Shown one piece after another: positions 37,901 through 45,857 of a stretch of DNA of 64,000 bases. Every line of letters starts with the position of its first letter. Position 1 is the first letter of the stretch. The DNA lies in assembly GCA_017438845.1 (NCBI GenBank), contig JAFRUO010000002.1, positions 26,286 through 90,285 of the forward strand, given 5' to 3'. This stretch comes from Clostridia bacterium. Its GTDB lineage: Bacteria > Bacillota > Clostridia > Oscillospirales > Acutalibacteraceae. The position numbers and the translations under genes were made by a program. The notes under the pieces were generated by a model. That model was not told the origin of the DNA. It saw nothing but the letters and a program-made list of their open reading frames with translations, and did no database searches.

Positions 37901-38057
37901 TGAGACGCAGAATATGATGTTCGGCAGTCAGATAAAATGGTACAGCTATGTTTTAAGCTTTGCTTTAACCCTGCTGTTCTCAATGCTTGTAAACTTCATA
38001 ATGAGGTTCAAGCTTAAAAAGATAGATATGGTTGAATCGCTCAAAAGCACGGAATAA
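34908..38057 (+). CDS. FtsX-like ABC permease with large coiled-coil extracellular domain
   Basis: 1049 residues. Membrane segment 1 (FARFLSILLIVALGVAFFSG) is followed by a MacB-type periplasmic domain and a long coiled coil (about residues 265-485, KALDQLEKAYQELSDAQSAL onward). Then a three-segment FtsX domain (IGTIFPIIFFLVAALVSLTT start), a short linker, a further membrane segment with a second extracellular domain, and a second FtsX domain at the C-terminus. So it is a fused double-FtsX permease. ATG 34908 has TAAGGAA 8 nt upstream, preferred over in-frame ATG 34890. Substrate unknown, perhaps a peptide or lipid-linked molecule. Confidence 0.9.
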   Translation: MTKPMKKEFLREIRKSFARFLSILLIVALGVAFFSGIKAAAPAMKASADATYDSENFMDICIQSSLGLTQRDIDEIAKVMGVEDVEGSYNADFLCSTPDAEVVTSVIALTDRINLVKVTEGRYPEKYYECIADARFLQKTGHRIGDQIALSTGNGSDVSDKLATNLFTIVGVGNTAYYLNEDRGRSEIGNGTVDAFLVVPKQAFTMTAFTKIFVKVKQATGLNCFSSKYDRLVGQVKDNINVISATRCDVRYDEFQEESGELIKRAQDRFEDRKQKALDQLEKAYQELSDAQSALDIAQSEIDAKKQEIEDAKFLLDTQEQNLPENLERVQQARQNLAELEGQYNNARIQLNYNSGVITKLEEELRQGASKMSNEEYAEAASVIYGYKYLAQAYQSSLDAIKFSIEQARARIDTYERVLNGSPEAIADARLKVETGDEELQKAQKELNEKQGTLDVKKEEYELSKKEMTEEFVEAQATLDAYKHEIENTPRPTWYITGREIVDTYASFENDADGINAIGTIFPIIFFLVAALVSLTTMTRMIEEQRVQIGTLKALGYSKGQISLKYILYALSASLIGAVAGVLIGERLIPSMVVDTYKVVYVNLTKIIIPFNFLYGGLAIIIAVLCTTLAAFAASRKSLRETPAVLMRPQAPVVGKKILLERFKGFWLRLNYGQKASLRNLVRYKKRLFMTLFGVAGCMALLLVGFGIRDSVASMTQKQYGKIFDYQGVITINEGLGKTERRHLLSDIQGTPGVNDYLQVYRAPAFALNASVEQDAYIVVPQNVDFLGEYISLGTRAGKAEYKLDDSSVIITEKLARILGVNVGDTVAFKLGKDSEKTVDIQVKGITENYLYHYVYMTPAVYKMLFGQSASLNTLLVRTNLYDEASFKKQILSLDGVTSVTMNTEAQRQAEKTTDSLMVIVVLMIASAALLAFVVLYNLNNINITERRRELATLKVLGFYPDEMRKYVYRENAILTAFGMLIGIGLGILLHWFVMRTVETQNMMFGSQIKWYSYVLSFALTLLFSMLVNFIMRFKLKKIDMVESLKSTE

Positions 38058-38068
38058 AGGAGAAAAAT

Positions 38069-38668
38069 ATGTTTAATCAGCTTGACGCTCCCGCTCAGGG
38101 AGAGAAAATCGCAATAATGAAAACCAATATGGGTGAAATCAAAATCAGACTTTTTCCCGAGCTTGCACCGAAATCGGTTGAAAATTTTACAACTCATGCC
38201 GAGCAGGGATATTATGACGGCTTGATTTTTCACCGTGTAATCAATGATTTTATGATTCAGGGCGGCGACCCGACCGGCACCGGCACGGGCGGAGAGAGCA
38301 TCTGGGGCGAAAGCTTTGAGGATGAATTTGACGCACGGCTTCACAACCTCAGAGGCGCATTGAGCATGGCTAACGCAGGCCCGAACACCAACGGAAGTCA
38401 GTTCTTTATCGTTCAGGCAAAGAGCGTTTCCGACGACCTGCTCGATCAGCTTAGAATGGCTGACGAAAAATACTATCCGACCTCGTGCATTGAGGCTTAT
38501 GAGAAGCTCGGCGGCACTCCGTGGCTTGATTATCACCACTCCGTTTTCGGACAGGTTTTTGAGGGCATGGACGTGGTTGACAGCATCGCCGGCGTAAAGG
38601 CGGATATTTTCGGCAACAAGCCCTTTGAGGACGTTGTGATAGAAACAATCGAAATAAAAACGGTTTAA
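38069..38668 (+). CDS. Cyclophilin-type peptidyl-prolyl isomerase
   Basis: 199 residues, no signal peptide, so probably cytoplasmic. TNMGEIKIRLFPELAPKSVE, GLIFHRVINDFMIQGGDPTG, LSMANAGPNTNGSQFFI and SVFGQVFEGMDVVDSIA are cyclophilin signatures, with an insertion of about 30 residues (SDDLLDQLRMADEKYYP) before HHSVFG. GGAGAAAAAT precedes the ATG, 11 nt after the permease. Confidence 0.93.
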   Translation: MFNQLDAPAQGEKIAIMKTNMGEIKIRLFPELAPKSVENFTTHAEQGYYDGLIFHRVINDFMIQGGDPTGTGTGGESIWGESFEDEFDARLHNLRGALSMANAGPNTNGSQFFIVQAKSVSDDLLDQLRMADEKYYPTSCIEAYEKLGGTPWLDYHHSVFGQVFEGMDVVDSIAGVKADIFGNKPFEDVVIETIEIKTV

Positions 38669-38718
38669 ACTCTCGGCGGCGGTAAAACGTCGCCCAAGTT
38701 GTATTACGGAGGATAAAA

Positions 38719-40014
38719 ATGTTATTTAAAAATATCGGAATTATTGACGAAAACTTTGACTTCAAGCCGAATATGTATGTCGGTGTAAAGGACGGCAGAA
38801 TCAGCTGTATTTGCGACGCACAGCCCGAAGGGGATTTCGGGGAAGTCTATGACGGCACGGGCAAGGTGCTTATGCCGGGACTTGTAAACGCACATACTCA
38901 TTCGCCGATGACGCTCCTCAGAGGCTATGCGGAAAACCTTCCGCTTGACAGATGGCTTAACGAAAAGGTCTTTCCCTTTGAGGACAGGCTTGACTGTGAC
39001 AGAGCCTATTGGGGCACGCTGCTCTCAATTGCGGAAATGCTTGAAAGCGGAACGACCTCCTTTTCCGATATGTACTTTTTCTCCGAGGGTATTATGAGGG
39101 CGGCAAAGGACGCTCATGCAAAGATTAATTACAGCCGTTCAATTTCCTCGTTTACCGAGGACGTCAGCTTTTTTGACGACGAAAGAGTTAAGGAAGCGCT
39201 TGAAATTGCCGAAAAATATAACGGCACGGAGGACGGCAGAATTAAAATAGATATGGCGCTTCACTCGGAATACACCAACACCTATCCCATGATAGAGCAG
39301 TTCGGGAAATACATAGGCGAGCATGACTTTATCAGTCACATCCACGTTTCCGAAACCGAGTCGGAGCACGAAAACTGTAAGAAAAAATACGGTAAAACTC
39401 CGACCGAGCTTTTCGAAAGCGTCGGCATACTTGACAAGCCCTGCCTTTTTGCACACTGCGTATGGGTTGACGAGAACGATATGGATATTTTTGCCCGTAA
39501 GGGTGTGTCCGTAGTTTCCTGCCCGGGAAGTAATCTCAAGCTCGGAAGCGGCGTATGCAACATAAACCGCCTGCTTGAAAAGGGCGTGAATGTCGCCGTC
39601 GGCACCGACTCCGCCTCGAGCAATAATGCGCTTGATATGTTCAGGGAAATGTATCTTATCTCCGTTCTGCCCAAGGGAATAAATAACAGAGCCGATATAG
39701 TTTCCCCGAAAGAGGTGCTTAAAATGGCAACCGTAAACGGCGCAAGGGCTCAGGGCAGAGGGGACTGCGGTCTTTTGAAGGAGGGCTTCAGGGCTGACCT
39801 TATTGTGCTTGATATGAACAGGGCGAATATGTACCCCGACTACAATGCGGTTAACAATATCGTTTATTCCGCAGACAAGAGCAACGTTGTGCTGACTATG
39901 GTTGACGGCGACGTGCTTTACAGGGACGGACGCTTTAAATACATCGACGTCGAAAAGGTAGGCAGAGAATGTAACAGGATTGTCCGTGAGGTTACAAAGG
40001 AGCTCGGATTATGA
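38719..40014 (+). CDS. mtaD: MTA/SAH (or 5'-deoxyadenosine) deaminase, MtaD type
   Basis: 431 residues. Amidohydrolase that deaminates the adenine of S-methylthioadenosine, S-adenosylhomocysteine or 5'-deoxyadenosine. Metal and catalytic motifs: PGLVNAHTHSPMTLLRGYAE, MALHSEYT, HIHVSETESEHE, AHCVWVD and VGTDSASSNNALDMF. The next genes are a 6-oxopurine-type phosphorylase and MtnA, overlapping by 4 nt, so the product (an inosine analogue) is probably cleaved by the neighbour. Confidence 0.88.
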   Translation: MLFKNIGIIDENFDFKPNMYVGVKDGRISCICDAQPEGDFGEVYDGTGKVLMPGLVNAHTHSPMTLLRGYAENLPLDRWLNEKVFPFEDRLDCDRAYWGTLLSIAEMLESGTTSFSDMYFFSEGIMRAAKDAHAKINYSRSISSFTEDVSFFDDERVKEALEIAEKYNGTEDGRIKIDMALHSEYTNTYPMIEQFGKYIGEHDFISHIHVSETESEHENCKKKYGKTPTELFESVGILDKPCLFAHCVWVDENDMDIFARKGVSVVSCPGSNLKLGSGVCNINRLLEKGVNVAVGTDSASSNNALDMFREMYLISVLPKGINNRADIVSPKEVLKMATVNGARAQGRGDCGLLKEGFRADLIVLDMNRANMYPDYNAVNNIVYSADKSNVVLTMVDGDVLYRDGRFKYIDVEKVGRECNRIVREVTKELGL

Positions 40015-40820
40015 TTAAAAAAGCTGTCCAATACATATCTTCAAGGGTACCCTTTAAGCCTCAGGCGGCTATTATTTTAGGCTCGGGGCTCGGTGAGCTT
40101 GCGGACAGAATTGAAAACCCGATTATAATTAATTACAGTGAAATCGAGGGCTTCCCCGTTTCGACTGCACCCGGTCACAGGGGCAGGTTCGTTTTCGGCG
40201 AGCTTAACGGCAAAAAGGTTGTCTGCATGCAGGGCCGCTTTCATTATTACGAGGGCTGGTCTATGGAGCAGATTGTCCTTCCCGTAAGGGTGATGAGGGC
40301 TCTCGGCGCAGAGTACCTTTTCGTCACCAACGCCGCAGGCGGAATTAACACGAGCTTTGTGCCCGGCGACATAATGCTGATTTGCGACCACATAAACCTT
40401 ATGGGGACAAATCCGTTAATCGGGAAAAACGACGACAGCCTCGGAGTGCGTTTCCCTGATATGAGCTTCGCATATTCTCCCGAAATAAGGGAGCTGTGCC
40501 TTGACTGCGCCGCAAGGGCAGGCGTCGAAGTAAAGCAGGGCGTATACATCGGCGTAACGGGTCCTTCGTATGAAACCCCTGCCGAAATCAGAGCCTTCAG
40601 GACGCTCGGTGCGGACGCTGTCGGTATGTCGACAGTGCCCGAAATAATTGCCGCATCGCACATGAGGATGAAGGTAATTGCGTTCTCTCTTATCACGAAT
40701 ATGGCGGCAGGCATTTTAAAGCAGCCGCTGACCGAGGAGGAGGTCCTTGAAACCGGCAGGCGCAGGGGCAGGGAAATGCAAAGGCTTATTACAGAGGTAA
40801 TAGGTGAGATTGATGCTTGA
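40011..40820 (+). CDS. Purine nucleoside phosphorylase (trimeric, 6-oxopurine type)
   Basis: 269 residues. ILGSGLGELAD, PGHRGRFVFG, MQGRFHYYEGW, TNAAGGIN, GPSYETPAEIR and GADAVGMSTVPE define the low-molecular-mass PNP/MTAP family. The Glu in YETPAE and the Asn in LITNMAAG are the pair that favour 6-oxopurines (hypoxanthine, guanine); MTA phosphorylases carry Asp at the Asn position. It therefore fits phosphorolysis of a deaminated nucleoside. Overlaps mtaD and mtnA. Confidence 0.9.
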   Translation: MIKKAVQYISSRVPFKPQAAIILGSGLGELADRIENPIIINYSEIEGFPVSTAPGHRGRFVFGELNGKKVVCMQGRFHYYEGWSMEQIVLPVRVMRALGAEYLFVTNAAGGINTSFVPGDIMLICDHINLMGTNPLIGKNDDSLGVRFPDMSFAYSPEIRELCLDCAARAGVEVKQGVYIGVTGPSYETPAEIRAFRTLGADAVGMSTVPEIIAASHMRMKVIAFSLITNMAAGILKQPLTEEEVLETGRRRGREMQRLITEVIGEIDA

Positions 40821-41856
40821 GAAAACGGGCAGAACAGTGGACTACTGCAGGGAGGACAACTCCCTCGTAATCCTTGACCAGACGCTTCTTCCGAATACGG
40901 TGAGGGAACTTCACCTGAAAAATGCGGACGAAATAGTTGAAGCTATTAAAAGTCTGCGGCTCAGAGGTGCTCCGTGCATAGGCGTTTCGGCGGCGATTGC
41001 GCTTTCGGTGCTTGCAAATGACAGTAAGCAAACAGAGCCCGAGGCGTTTAAAAGAGAATTTTTGAAAAACTGTGAAATAATAACCTCCGCAAGACCTACC
41101 GCCGTAAACCTTTTCTGGGCGGCAGAGGAAATGAAAAAAGCCTTTGACTCCTGCTTTGAAAAGGGCGTTGACGCCGTCAAAGCAGAGCTGGCGAAAAGGG
41201 CTGAGGAAATACTTGAGGACGATATTGCACGCTGTCGGAGCATTGGCAGACACGGCGCAGAGCTTTTAAAGGGAAAGCACTCGTTCCTTACGCACTGTAA
41301 TGCGGGCAGGCTTGCCTGCGTAAAATACGGCACGGCGCTTGCTCCCGTTTACTTTTTAAAGGAGCAGGGCGAGGAGGTCCGTGTGTACGCGGACGAAACC
41401 AGACCGCTTCTTCAGGGCGCAAGACTTACGGCTTATGAGCTGACCGAGGCGGGAATCGACACCACGGTAATCTGCGATAATATGGCTTCATATGTAATGA
41501 AAAACGGTCTTGTTGACGCAGTTATCACGGGTGCGGACAGAATAGCCGCCAACGGCGACGCCGCAAACAAAATCGGCACAAGCTCGCTTGCGGTGCTCGC
41601 AAAGTATTATAAGCTGCCGTTTTATATCTGTGCTCCGTTTTCGACGGTTGACTTTAACTGCGAAAGCGGTGAAAGTATTAAAATTGAAATGCGGGACGAA
41701 GCGGAAATAAGCGAAAAGTGGTATTCGCAGAGGATGACTCCGAAAAACGTAAAATGCCTAAACCCTGCGTTTGATGTGACAGACGCGTCTTTAATAACGG
41801 CATTCATAACCGAAAGGGGAGTTTTCGCTCCGTCTGAGCTTAAAAACGAGGAATAA
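40813..41856 (+). CDS. mtnA: Methylthioribose-1-phosphate isomerase
   Basis: 347 residues. Isomerises 5-methylthioribose-1-P (and in some bacteria 5-deoxyribose-1-P) to the ribulose form. DQTLLPNTVRELHL, SLRLRGAPCIGVSAAIA, the catalytic Cys in THCNAGRLACVKYGTALAP and the catalytic Asp in TGADRIAANGDAANKIGT. ATG 40813 has AGGTGAG 5 nt upstream; an in-frame GTG 40804 is less likely. Later methionine-salvage genes (mtnB, C, D) are not in the window. Confidence 0.92.
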   Translation: MLEKTGRTVDYCREDNSLVILDQTLLPNTVRELHLKNADEIVEAIKSLRLRGAPCIGVSAAIALSVLANDSKQTEPEAFKREFLKNCEIITSARPTAVNLFWAAEEMKKAFDSCFEKGVDAVKAELAKRAEEILEDDIARCRSIGRHGAELLKGKHSFLTHCNAGRLACVKYGTALAPVYFLKEQGEEVRVYADETRPLLQGARLTAYELTEAGIDTTVICDNMASYVMKNGLVDAVITGADRIAANGDAANKIGTSSLAVLAKYYKLPFYICAPFSTVDFNCESGESIKIEMRDEAEISEKWYSQRMTPKNVKCLNPAFDVTDASLITAFITERGVFAPSELKNEE

Positions 41857-41858
41857 CC

Positions 41859-42530
41859 ATGTCGGTTTTTGGAGAAATTGAATTAAGAGAAAGCACAAGG
41901 AAAACGGACTGGGCTTGCGCAATACTCTGTATCGCGTCGGCTGCAGTAAGCATAGCTCTTTTCCTCGTCGGCTCGGTTTACTCCGTGCTTAACAGGAGCC
42001 TTGTCACGGCGGCGACAACGCTGCTTCTTTCAATGCCGTGCGCAGCTTTTTTCAGCTGTGCGGCTGTTTTTAATGCGTTAAGGCAGAGCACGGCTAAAAG
42101 GGTGATGAAGGCGGTAACCTGCGCTATGTCGTTTCTTTTTATTGCCGGAACGCTTACGGCTTACCTGCTTTTCTTCCCCGCACTGCATACCGCAACGGTG
42201 AACTATTGCCTTATAGCCGCACTGTGGATTATCGCAGCCGCAATGATTCCGCTTTCAATCGTTTTGTTTAACGGTACACGGCGGTTGAGAACGGCGCTGT
42301 ACCTTATAATTACACTTTTCTTTACGGCGGCAGCGCTTGCAGGGCTTTTCTCTGACGGCGCAAGCAGGGGAGCAATACCTTTGCTTACGTCGGTTTTCTG
42401 GCTTTTCAGCCTTGCGGCATATTTCTTTATTAACAGGAAGAGCTTCGCAGGCATCCTTTTTTATTCCCTGCTTTTTGCGGCGGAAGCTGTCGGCTTTATA
42501 CCGCTTTTTATGATTATAAAAGGCTTTTGA
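41859..42530 (+). CDS. Multi-pass membrane protein, unknown
   Basis: 223 residues with about six or seven hydrophobic segments and little soluble sequence (starts MSVFGEIELRESTRKTDWAC). No family recognised. It begins 3 nt after mtnA with GAGGAATAACC upstream, so it is translated from the same mRNA and could take part in nucleoside or product transport, but this rests only on position. Confidence 0.65.
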   Translation: MSVFGEIELRESTRKTDWACAILCIASAAVSIALFLVGSVYSVLNRSLVTAATTLLLSMPCAAFFSCAAVFNALRQSTAKRVMKAVTCAMSFLFIAGTLTAYLLFFPALHTATVNYCLIAALWIIAAAMIPLSIVLFNGTRRLRTALYLIITLFFTAAALAGLFSDGASRGAIPLLTSVFWLFSLAAYFFINRKSFAGILFYSLLFAAEAVGFIPLFMIIKGF

Positions 42531-42538
42531 AAAATATG

Positions 42539-42567
42539 TTGACAAGGCTTGACTTTTCTGTTAAAAT
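42539..42567 (+). promoter_or_regulatory. Promoter of rplU-prp-rpmA
   Basis: TTGACA (42539-42544), 17-nt spacer, TAAAAT (42562-42567). Confidence 0.85.
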
Positions 42568-42573
42568 ACTCTA

Positions 42574-42652
42574 TGCCGCATATATGGGGGTAGTGTGTCC
42601 GCACACTGAAAGTGAGTTTTCCACCCTCAGTAGCGAGACTATATTAAGGTAG
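42574..42652 (+). promoter_or_regulatory. Probable L21-leader RNA
   Basis: The leader carries AGTGTG/CACACT (42592-42607) nested in a GGGGGT/ACCCTC pairing and a conserved-looking AGTAGCGAGACTATATTAAGG tail split around the rplU ribosome-binding site. Position and size match the L21 leader family of Firmicutes; assignment is by context, no model was run. Confidence 0.5.
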
Positions 42653-42660
42653 GTAAAAAA

Positions 42661-42972
42661 ATGTACGCAATCATCGTAACAGGCGGAAAGCAGTACAAGG
42701 TTGAAAACGGCGACGTTATCTTCGTTGAAAAGCTTGACGCAGAGGACAATGCAGAAGTTACCTTTGACAAGGTGCTTGCAGTCGGCACGGATGACGGTAT
42801 CAAGGTTGGCGCTCCCTATGTTGACGGCGCAAAGGTATCGGCAAAGGTGCTCAAATCGGGTAAGGGTAAGAAAATCACCGTATTTACTTACAAGCCTAAG
42901 AAAAACGAAAAGCGCAAGATGGGACATCGTCAGCCGTACACTAAGGTTGAGATTTCCGCAATCAACGCTTAA
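42661..42972 (+). CDS. rplU: 50S ribosomal protein L21
   Basis: 103 residues. [43 protein letters not shown] and [13 protein letters not shown] are typical. First gene of rplU-prp-rpmA. Confidence 0.98.
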   Translation: MYAIIVTGGKQYKVENGDVIFVEKLDAEDNAEVTFDKVLAVGTDDGIKVGAPYVDGAKVSAKVLKSGKGKKITVFTYKPKKNEKRKMGHRQPYTKVEISAINA

Positions 42973-42977
42973 TTCCC

Positions 42978-43292
42978 ATGATTAAAGCTAAATTCATTCT
43001 TGACGGCGACACAGTTACGGGCTTTACCGTAAGCGGTCATTCGGGCTTCTCGGAAGCGGGCAGCGACATAGTTTGCGCGGCGGTTTCCTCGGCGGCTTAT
43101 ATGGCGGCAAACACTGTAACCGAGGTTTTGGGGCTTCACCCCGAAATCAGCGAAAGCGAAGGGCTTTTAAGCCTTGCACTTTCCGGGAATGAAACCGAAA
43201 AGGCAGCGGATATACTCGGCGGCTTCCTTCTTCATATGGAAGGGCTCGGAGAGCAGTATCCCGAATTTATCAAAATTGAAAGAGGTGCTTAG
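42978..43292 (+). CDS. prp: Ribosomal-processing cysteine protease Prp
   Basis: 104 residues. Prp removes the N-terminal extension of L27 in Firmicutes. Catalytic His and Cys are in [40 protein letters not shown] is the conserved C-terminal helix. It lies between rplU and rpmA, and the L27 encoded next has the matching cleavage sequence. Confidence 0.95.
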   Translation: MIKAKFILDGDTVTGFTVSGHSGFSEAGSDIVCAAVSSAAYMAANTVTEVLGLHPEISESEGLLSLALSGNETEKAADILGGFLLHMEGLGEQYPEFIKIERGA

Positions 43293-43294
43293 TA

Positions 43295-43579
43295 ATGCTT
43301 AAAATAAACATTCAGCTGTTCGCTCATAAAAAAGGTATGGGTTCTACAAAGAACGGCAGAGATTCAGAATCAAAGCGTCTTGGAGTTAAGCGTGCAGACG
43401 GTCAGCTCGTACCTGCAGGCAACATCCTTGTTCGTCAGAGAGGCACTCACATTCATCCCGGTGAGAATGTAGGTAAGGGCTCGGACGACACCCTTTACGC
43501 TAAGATTGACGGCGTTGTTCGTTTCGAGAGATTCGGCAAGGACCGTAAAAAGGTAAGCGTTTACGCTGTTGAACAGTAA
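43295..43579 (+). CDS. rpmA: 50S ribosomal protein L27, with cleavable N-terminal extension
   Basis: 94 residues. The N-terminus [14 protein letters not shown] carries the extension that Prp cleaves after LF, exposing AHKKG as the mature end that reaches the peptidyl transferase centre. [20 protein letters not shown] and [15 protein letters not shown] are diagnostic. Confidence 0.98.
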   Translation: MLKINIQLFAHKKGMGSTKNGRDSESKRLGVKRADGQLVPAGNILVRQRGTHIHPGENVGKGSDDTLYAKIDGVVRFERFGKDRKKVSVYAVEQ

Positions 43580-43595
43580 TTTTTAAAAGACACGG

Positions 43596-43623
43596 CAGAG
43601 GTCTTCGGACCTCTGTTTTCTTT
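43596..43623 (+). terminator. Intrinsic terminator of rplU-prp-rpmA
   Basis: Stem CAGAGGTC / GACCTCTG with a TTCG tetraloop, then TTTTCTTTT. Confidence 0.93.
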
Positions 43624-43633
43624 TGCTTCGGTG

Positions 43634-43662
43634 TTGATTTTTACCGTATAAAAAGGTATAAT
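43634..43662 (+). promoter_or_regulatory. Promoter of the THUMP methyltransferase gene
   Basis: TTGATT (43634-43639), 17-nt spacer, TATAAT (43657-43662). Confidence 0.8.
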
Positions 43663-43694
43663 ATTACACAATTAATATAACGGCAGGAAACGGT

Positions 43695-44810
43695 ATGAAT
43701 ATTAAAATGACTGCTCCCTGCATTTTCGGGCTTGAGAAGCCCGTTGCAGAGGAATTAAAACAGATGGGTGCAAAAAACGTCACCTCGGAAAACGGCAGAG
43801 TTTTTTTCGAGGGCGACGAAAATATGCTTGCCCGTGCAAACATCCGCTCGCGCTACAGTGAAAGGATTTACATTGTCGTAGGCTCTTTTGAGGCGCATTC
43901 CTTTGAGGAGCTTTTTCAGGGCACCAAGGGTCTTGAATGGGAAAAATGGATTTCGGAATACGACGAGTTTCCCGTTAAGGGATACAGCGTAAACTCTGAC
44001 CTTTTCAGCGTCAGCGACTGTCAGTCAATTATTAAAAAGGCGGTTGTTGAGAGGCTTAAATCAATATACGGCGTCGAGTGGTTTGAGGAAACGGGCGCAA
44101 GGCATCAGATTGAGTTTTCAATTATTAAAAATCTGGTCTATATGCTGATTGACACCACGGGCGCGGGGCTTCACAAAAGGGGCTACCGTCCGCAGGCAAA
44201 CGACGCACCGCTGAAGGAAACGCTTGCGGCGGCAATGGCGTATTTTTCAAGGCTTCGTCCTTACCACACGCTTTATGACCCGATGTGCGGCTCGGGCACG
44301 GTGCTCATTGAGGGCGCAATGCTTGTTAACAACATTTTCCCCGGCACTAAAAGAAACTTCTCGGCACAGCGTTTTGAGCAGATTGACCCCTCGGTCTGGG
44401 ACGAGGAAAGACAGCTTGCAGAAAGCCTTCGCATTACCGACACGGACTTTAAGGCATACGGCTCGGACATTGACGAAAACGCTCTTGAAATTGCAAAGTC
44501 GAATGCCGAAAGGGCAGGCGTAGCGGAGTATATCAGCTTCGAGAGAGCTGATGTCAGGAGCTTTAAACCGAAAACCGAAAGGGGCACGGTGATATGTAAC
44601 CCGCCCTACGGCGAGAGAATGCTCACTTCTTCTCAGGCGGCGGAGCTTATCAGGGCTATGGGTAAGGCGTTCCCTCAGAAGCACGGCTTCAGTTACAGTA
44701 TAATAAGCCCTCAGGAGGACTTTGAGGAGCTGTTCGGCAGACGCGCGGACAAGAGGCGTAAGCTTTACAACGGTATGATTAAATGTCAGCTTTATATGTA
44801 CTATAAATAA
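43695..44810 (+). CDS. THUMP-domain class I rRNA/tRNA guanine methyltransferase (RlmL N-domain/YpsC type)
   Basis: 371 residues. A THUMP domain (about 60-160) precedes the Rossmann methyltransferase: LYDPMCGSGTVLIEGAML (SAM loop), GSDIDENALEIAKSNAE, and catalytic NPPY in VICNPPYGERM. Firmicutes homologues resemble the m2G2445 half of E. coli RlmL. It shares its direction with the lipid kinase 14 nt downstream. Confidence 0.9.
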   Translation: MNIKMTAPCIFGLEKPVAEELKQMGAKNVTSENGRVFFEGDENMLARANIRSRYSERIYIVVGSFEAHSFEELFQGTKGLEWEKWISEYDEFPVKGYSVNSDLFSVSDCQSIIKKAVVERLKSIYGVEWFEETGARHQIEFSIIKNLVYMLIDTTGAGLHKRGYRPQANDAPLKETLAAAMAYFSRLRPYHTLYDPMCGSGTVLIEGAMLVNNIFPGTKRNFSAQRFEQIDPSVWDEERQLAESLRITDTDFKAYGSDIDENALEIAKSNAERAGVAEYISFERADVRSFKPKTERGTVICNPPYGERMLTSSQAAELIRAMGKAFPQKHGFSYSIISPQEDFEELFGRRADKRRKLYNGMIKCQLYMYYK

Positions 44811-44824
44811 AGAGAGGATTTAAT

Positions 44825-45793
44825 ATGAAATATGTCTTTATAATCAATTCAACCGCAGGAAAGGGCAAGGCGGCTGAGGAGTTTATTCCGAAGCTTGAAG
44901 CTTATACATCAGCTCATCCCGAGCTTGATATTGAGATATATCCCACCAAGTTTGCAGGCGACGCCAAGCAGTATTCCGGCAAGCTCGGCTATTCGGGCGA
45001 GGACGTAAGCATTTTTGCCTGCGGAGGCGACGGCACCCTTTTCGAGGTAATAAACGGCGCCTACAAGTATCCGAACGCAAGAATCGGAATTATTCCGCTC
45101 GGCTCGGGCAATGACTTTGCAAGGATTTTCGGCGACCGTGAGCACCTGACGGATATAGACTCGCAGGTTAACGGAACAGCCGTAAAATTCGACCTTATCA
45201 AGGCGGGAAATCAGGTAGCAATTAATCAGTGCTCCATGGGCTTTGACGCCGAGGTCTGCGCCAATCAGGCAAGCTCAAAGAAGCTTCCCGGCGTAAACGG
45301 AGAGTTTGCGTATACCGTTTCTCTGTTCTATTGCCTGTTAAAGAAATTTAACAGTGACTTCAAGGTTTATGTTGACGACGAGCTGATTTATGAGGGCAAA
45401 ACGATTTTCGCCCTTTGCGCCAATTCGCGCTGGTACGGCGGCGGCTATATGGGCGCTCCGCTTGCGCTGCCCGACGACGGTATGCTTGATTGCGTAATGG
45501 TCAAAAAGGGCTTCGGCAGAATAAAGCTTGCTTCTCTTGTAAACGAGTACAAGAGGGGAGAGCATTTAAAGTGGAGGGAAACAATTTACCTCAGAGGTAA
45601 AAAGATGCGGATTGTCAGCACTTCGCCCGCCTCGGTAAACGTCGACGGAGAGTGCGAAACGGTTAAGGAGTCTACGTTTGAAATACTTGAAAAGGCGTGT
45701 AATTTTATTATTCCGTCAAATTCCAATTACCTCCAAAGGCGTGAAAGCGGCGACCTTCGTGACGAATACAAGGGTATGATAAAGGGCTCATAA
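44825..45793 (+). CDS. Diacylglycerol kinase-like lipid kinase (DgkB/YegS family)
   Basis: 322 residues. FIINSTAGKGKA at the start, ACGGDGTLFEVINGA (catalytic GGDGT), GIIPLGSGNDFARIF and VNVDGECETV near the C-terminus. Phosphorylates diacylglycerol or a related lipid for phospholipid recycling. AGAGAGGATT precedes ATG. Followed by a strong terminator. Confidence 0.9.
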   Translation: MKYVFIINSTAGKGKAAEEFIPKLEAYTSAHPELDIEIYPTKFAGDAKQYSGKLGYSGEDVSIFACGGDGTLFEVINGAYKYPNARIGIIPLGSGNDFARIFGDREHLTDIDSQVNGTAVKFDLIKAGNQVAINQCSMGFDAEVCANQASSKKLPGVNGEFAYTVSLFYCLLKKFNSDFKVYVDDELIYEGKTIFALCANSRWYGGGYMGAPLALPDDGMLDCVMVKKGFGRIKLASLVNEYKRGEHLKWRETIYLRGKKMRIVSTSPASVNVDGECETVKESTFEILEKACNFIIPSNSNYLQRRESGDLRDEYKGMIKGS

Positions 45794-45813
45794 AAGCAAA
45801 AAGTGCAATAATT

Positions 45814-45847
45814 AAAGGCGGGAGCAATGCTTCCGCCTTTTTGTTAT
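45814..45847 (+). terminator. Terminator between the lipid kinase and the Rrf2 gene
   Basis: Stem AAAGGCGGGAGC / GCTTCCGCCTTT with an AAT loop, then TTGTTAT. It may also serve the convergent Rrf2 gene ending at 45858. Confidence 0.85.
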
Positions 45848-45857
45848 GTGAAATCTT

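Noticed and set aside
38669..38718. Riboswitch in front of the deaminase gene
   Set aside because: Only a small GGCG/CGCC hairpin in 50 nt; no known aptamer pattern.
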